The translations under genes were made by a program, and so were the position numbers. Under the pieces are notes generated by a model, which did not search any database, was not told where the DNA came from, and saw only the letters and a program-made list of their open reading frames with translations. Shown piece after piece: positions 63,542 to 64,000 of a stretch of DNA of 64,000 nt. This DNA is from Schaalia sp. Marseille-Q2122 (GTDB taxonomy: Bacteria > Actinomycetota > Actinomycetes > Actinomycetales > Actinomycetaceae): the NCBI RefSeq assembly GCF_903645355.1, contig NZ_CAHJXR010000002.1, positions 124,001-188,000 of the forward strand, in the 5' to 3' direction. Each line of letters starts with the position of its first letter. Position 1 is the first letter of the stretch.

Positions 63542-64000
63542 TCAGTAGCCAAAGGTGAGAGCGCCGCCCTTGGCGGAGTCATCACCCTTGTTATCGGTGG
63601 ACACGTGAATACCCTCAAGTGCGTAGCGCTTGATGAGCTTGAACCAGATCACGCCCAGGATGCCGTAGAGGACGGTGAAGGCGATCATCGTGAAGAGGAT
63701 CTGCCAGGCGGGGACGTGGGTGGAGACAGCAATGTCGGTCATCATCAGGACCGATGCGACGGGGTCGCCATTGGCCAGGGCGTTGAGGTTAGGGTGAACA
63801 ACCCAGGGCTGGCGGCCCATTTCGGTGAAGATCCAGCCGAAGGAGGCGGCAACGAAGGGCATCGGGATGGTGAGGATGGCGAACTTGCCGAGCAGCGACG
63901 AGGTCGGTACCGCGCCCTTACGCATTGCCCACAGGGCCCAGACGGCCAGCAGTGCGGAGAAGCCTCCGAAACCGATCATCAGGCGGAAGGACCAGAAGGT
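63542..64000 (-). CDS. cydA: cytochrome bd ubiquinol oxidase subunit I, C-terminal part
   Basis: The gene runs off the right edge of the window, so only about 152 C-terminal residues are seen. 'GWIFTEMGRQPWVV' is the CydA signature (conserved Glu and Arg), followed by membrane helices and a short charged tail. CydA carries the hemes and reduces oxygen with menaquinol or ubiquinol electrons. It is the first gene of cydABDC-kinase. Confidence 0.93.
   Translation of the reverse strand, partial: TFWSFRLMIGFGGFSALLAVWALWAMRKGAVPTSSLLGKFAILTIPMPFVAASFGWIFTEMGRQPWVVHPNLNALANGDPVASVLMMTDIAVSTHVPAWQILFTMIAFTVLYGILGVIWFKLIKRYALEGIHVSTDNKGDDSAKGGALTFGY

Overview
The window is high-GC actinobacterial DNA. 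Several features together point to Actinomycetaceae (Schaalia/Actinomyces-like, host-associated): a sortase substrate with an LAKTG signal, a sugar ABC importer without its own ATPase, the coaD / DivIVA-like / yceD / rnc order, a DtxR-like operator ahead of a siderophore-interacting protein, and an N-glycan/mannoside degradation locus. Genus is an inference; there is no rRNA and I found no tRNA or CRISPR array.

Layout. (1) 1-2.0 kb: a serpin-like protein and a cytosolic 5'-nucleotidase. (2) 2.1-10.2 kb: a type I restriction-modification locus, hsdM-rhuM-hsdS-(GIY-YIG/DUF4357)-hsdR. The hsdS gene is broken by a (GA)14 dinucleotide tract; loss of one GA unit would restore a complete two-TRD specificity subunit, so this looks like a phase-variable system. 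A 12-bp tandem repeat in the central spacer of the same gene is a second possible source of variation. (3) 10.2-12.1 kb: a small VOC-fold gene interrupted by a complete ISL3-family element with a perfect 8-bp target duplication. (4) 12.2-14.8 kb: a TMEM175-like channel gene with an in-frame amber codon, and an XRE / ImmA-IrrE / PIN three-gene unit. (5) 14.9-18.8 kb: a methyltransferase plus NitT/TauT-type ABC importer and a cupin gene, each preceded by a DtxR-like site. (6) 19.0-29.5 kb: a LacI-controlled mannoside/N-glycan locus (AGE-family isomerase, LacI, GH38 alpha-mannosidase, GH5 beta-mannosidase-like enzyme, ABC importer). (7) 29.5-38.6 kb: small conserved genes, a HisH-like protein without its catalytic residues, SseB, the infC-rpmI-rplT operon with an attenuator and an ATC start, a TrmH-type methyltransferase, a SatD-like HTH protein behind twin palindromes, and thiL. 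(8) 38.7-44.6 kb: an SDR protein, then a siderophore-interacting protein with a complete ECF transporter behind a DtxR-like site, and brnQ. (9) 44.7-52.4 kb: conserved housekeeping genes rpmB, a DAK2/FakA-like gene, recG, rsmD, coaD, a DivIVA-like gene, yceD and rnc. (10) 52.4-64 kb: a NarL-type response regulator, a large surface alpha-L-fucosidase, then on the other strand a GAF histidine kinase co-transcribed with cydC, cydD, cydB and cydA (cytochrome bd).

How the genes work together. Two host-glycan tools (secreted fucosidase; mannoside import and hydrolysis), two candidate metal-regulated import systems, and a cytochrome bd operon coupled to a redox/gas-type sensor kinase fit a mucosal, low-oxygen commensal. 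The phase-variable type I system, the IS insertion, the nonsense codon and the decayed HisH show that the accessory regions are in flux.
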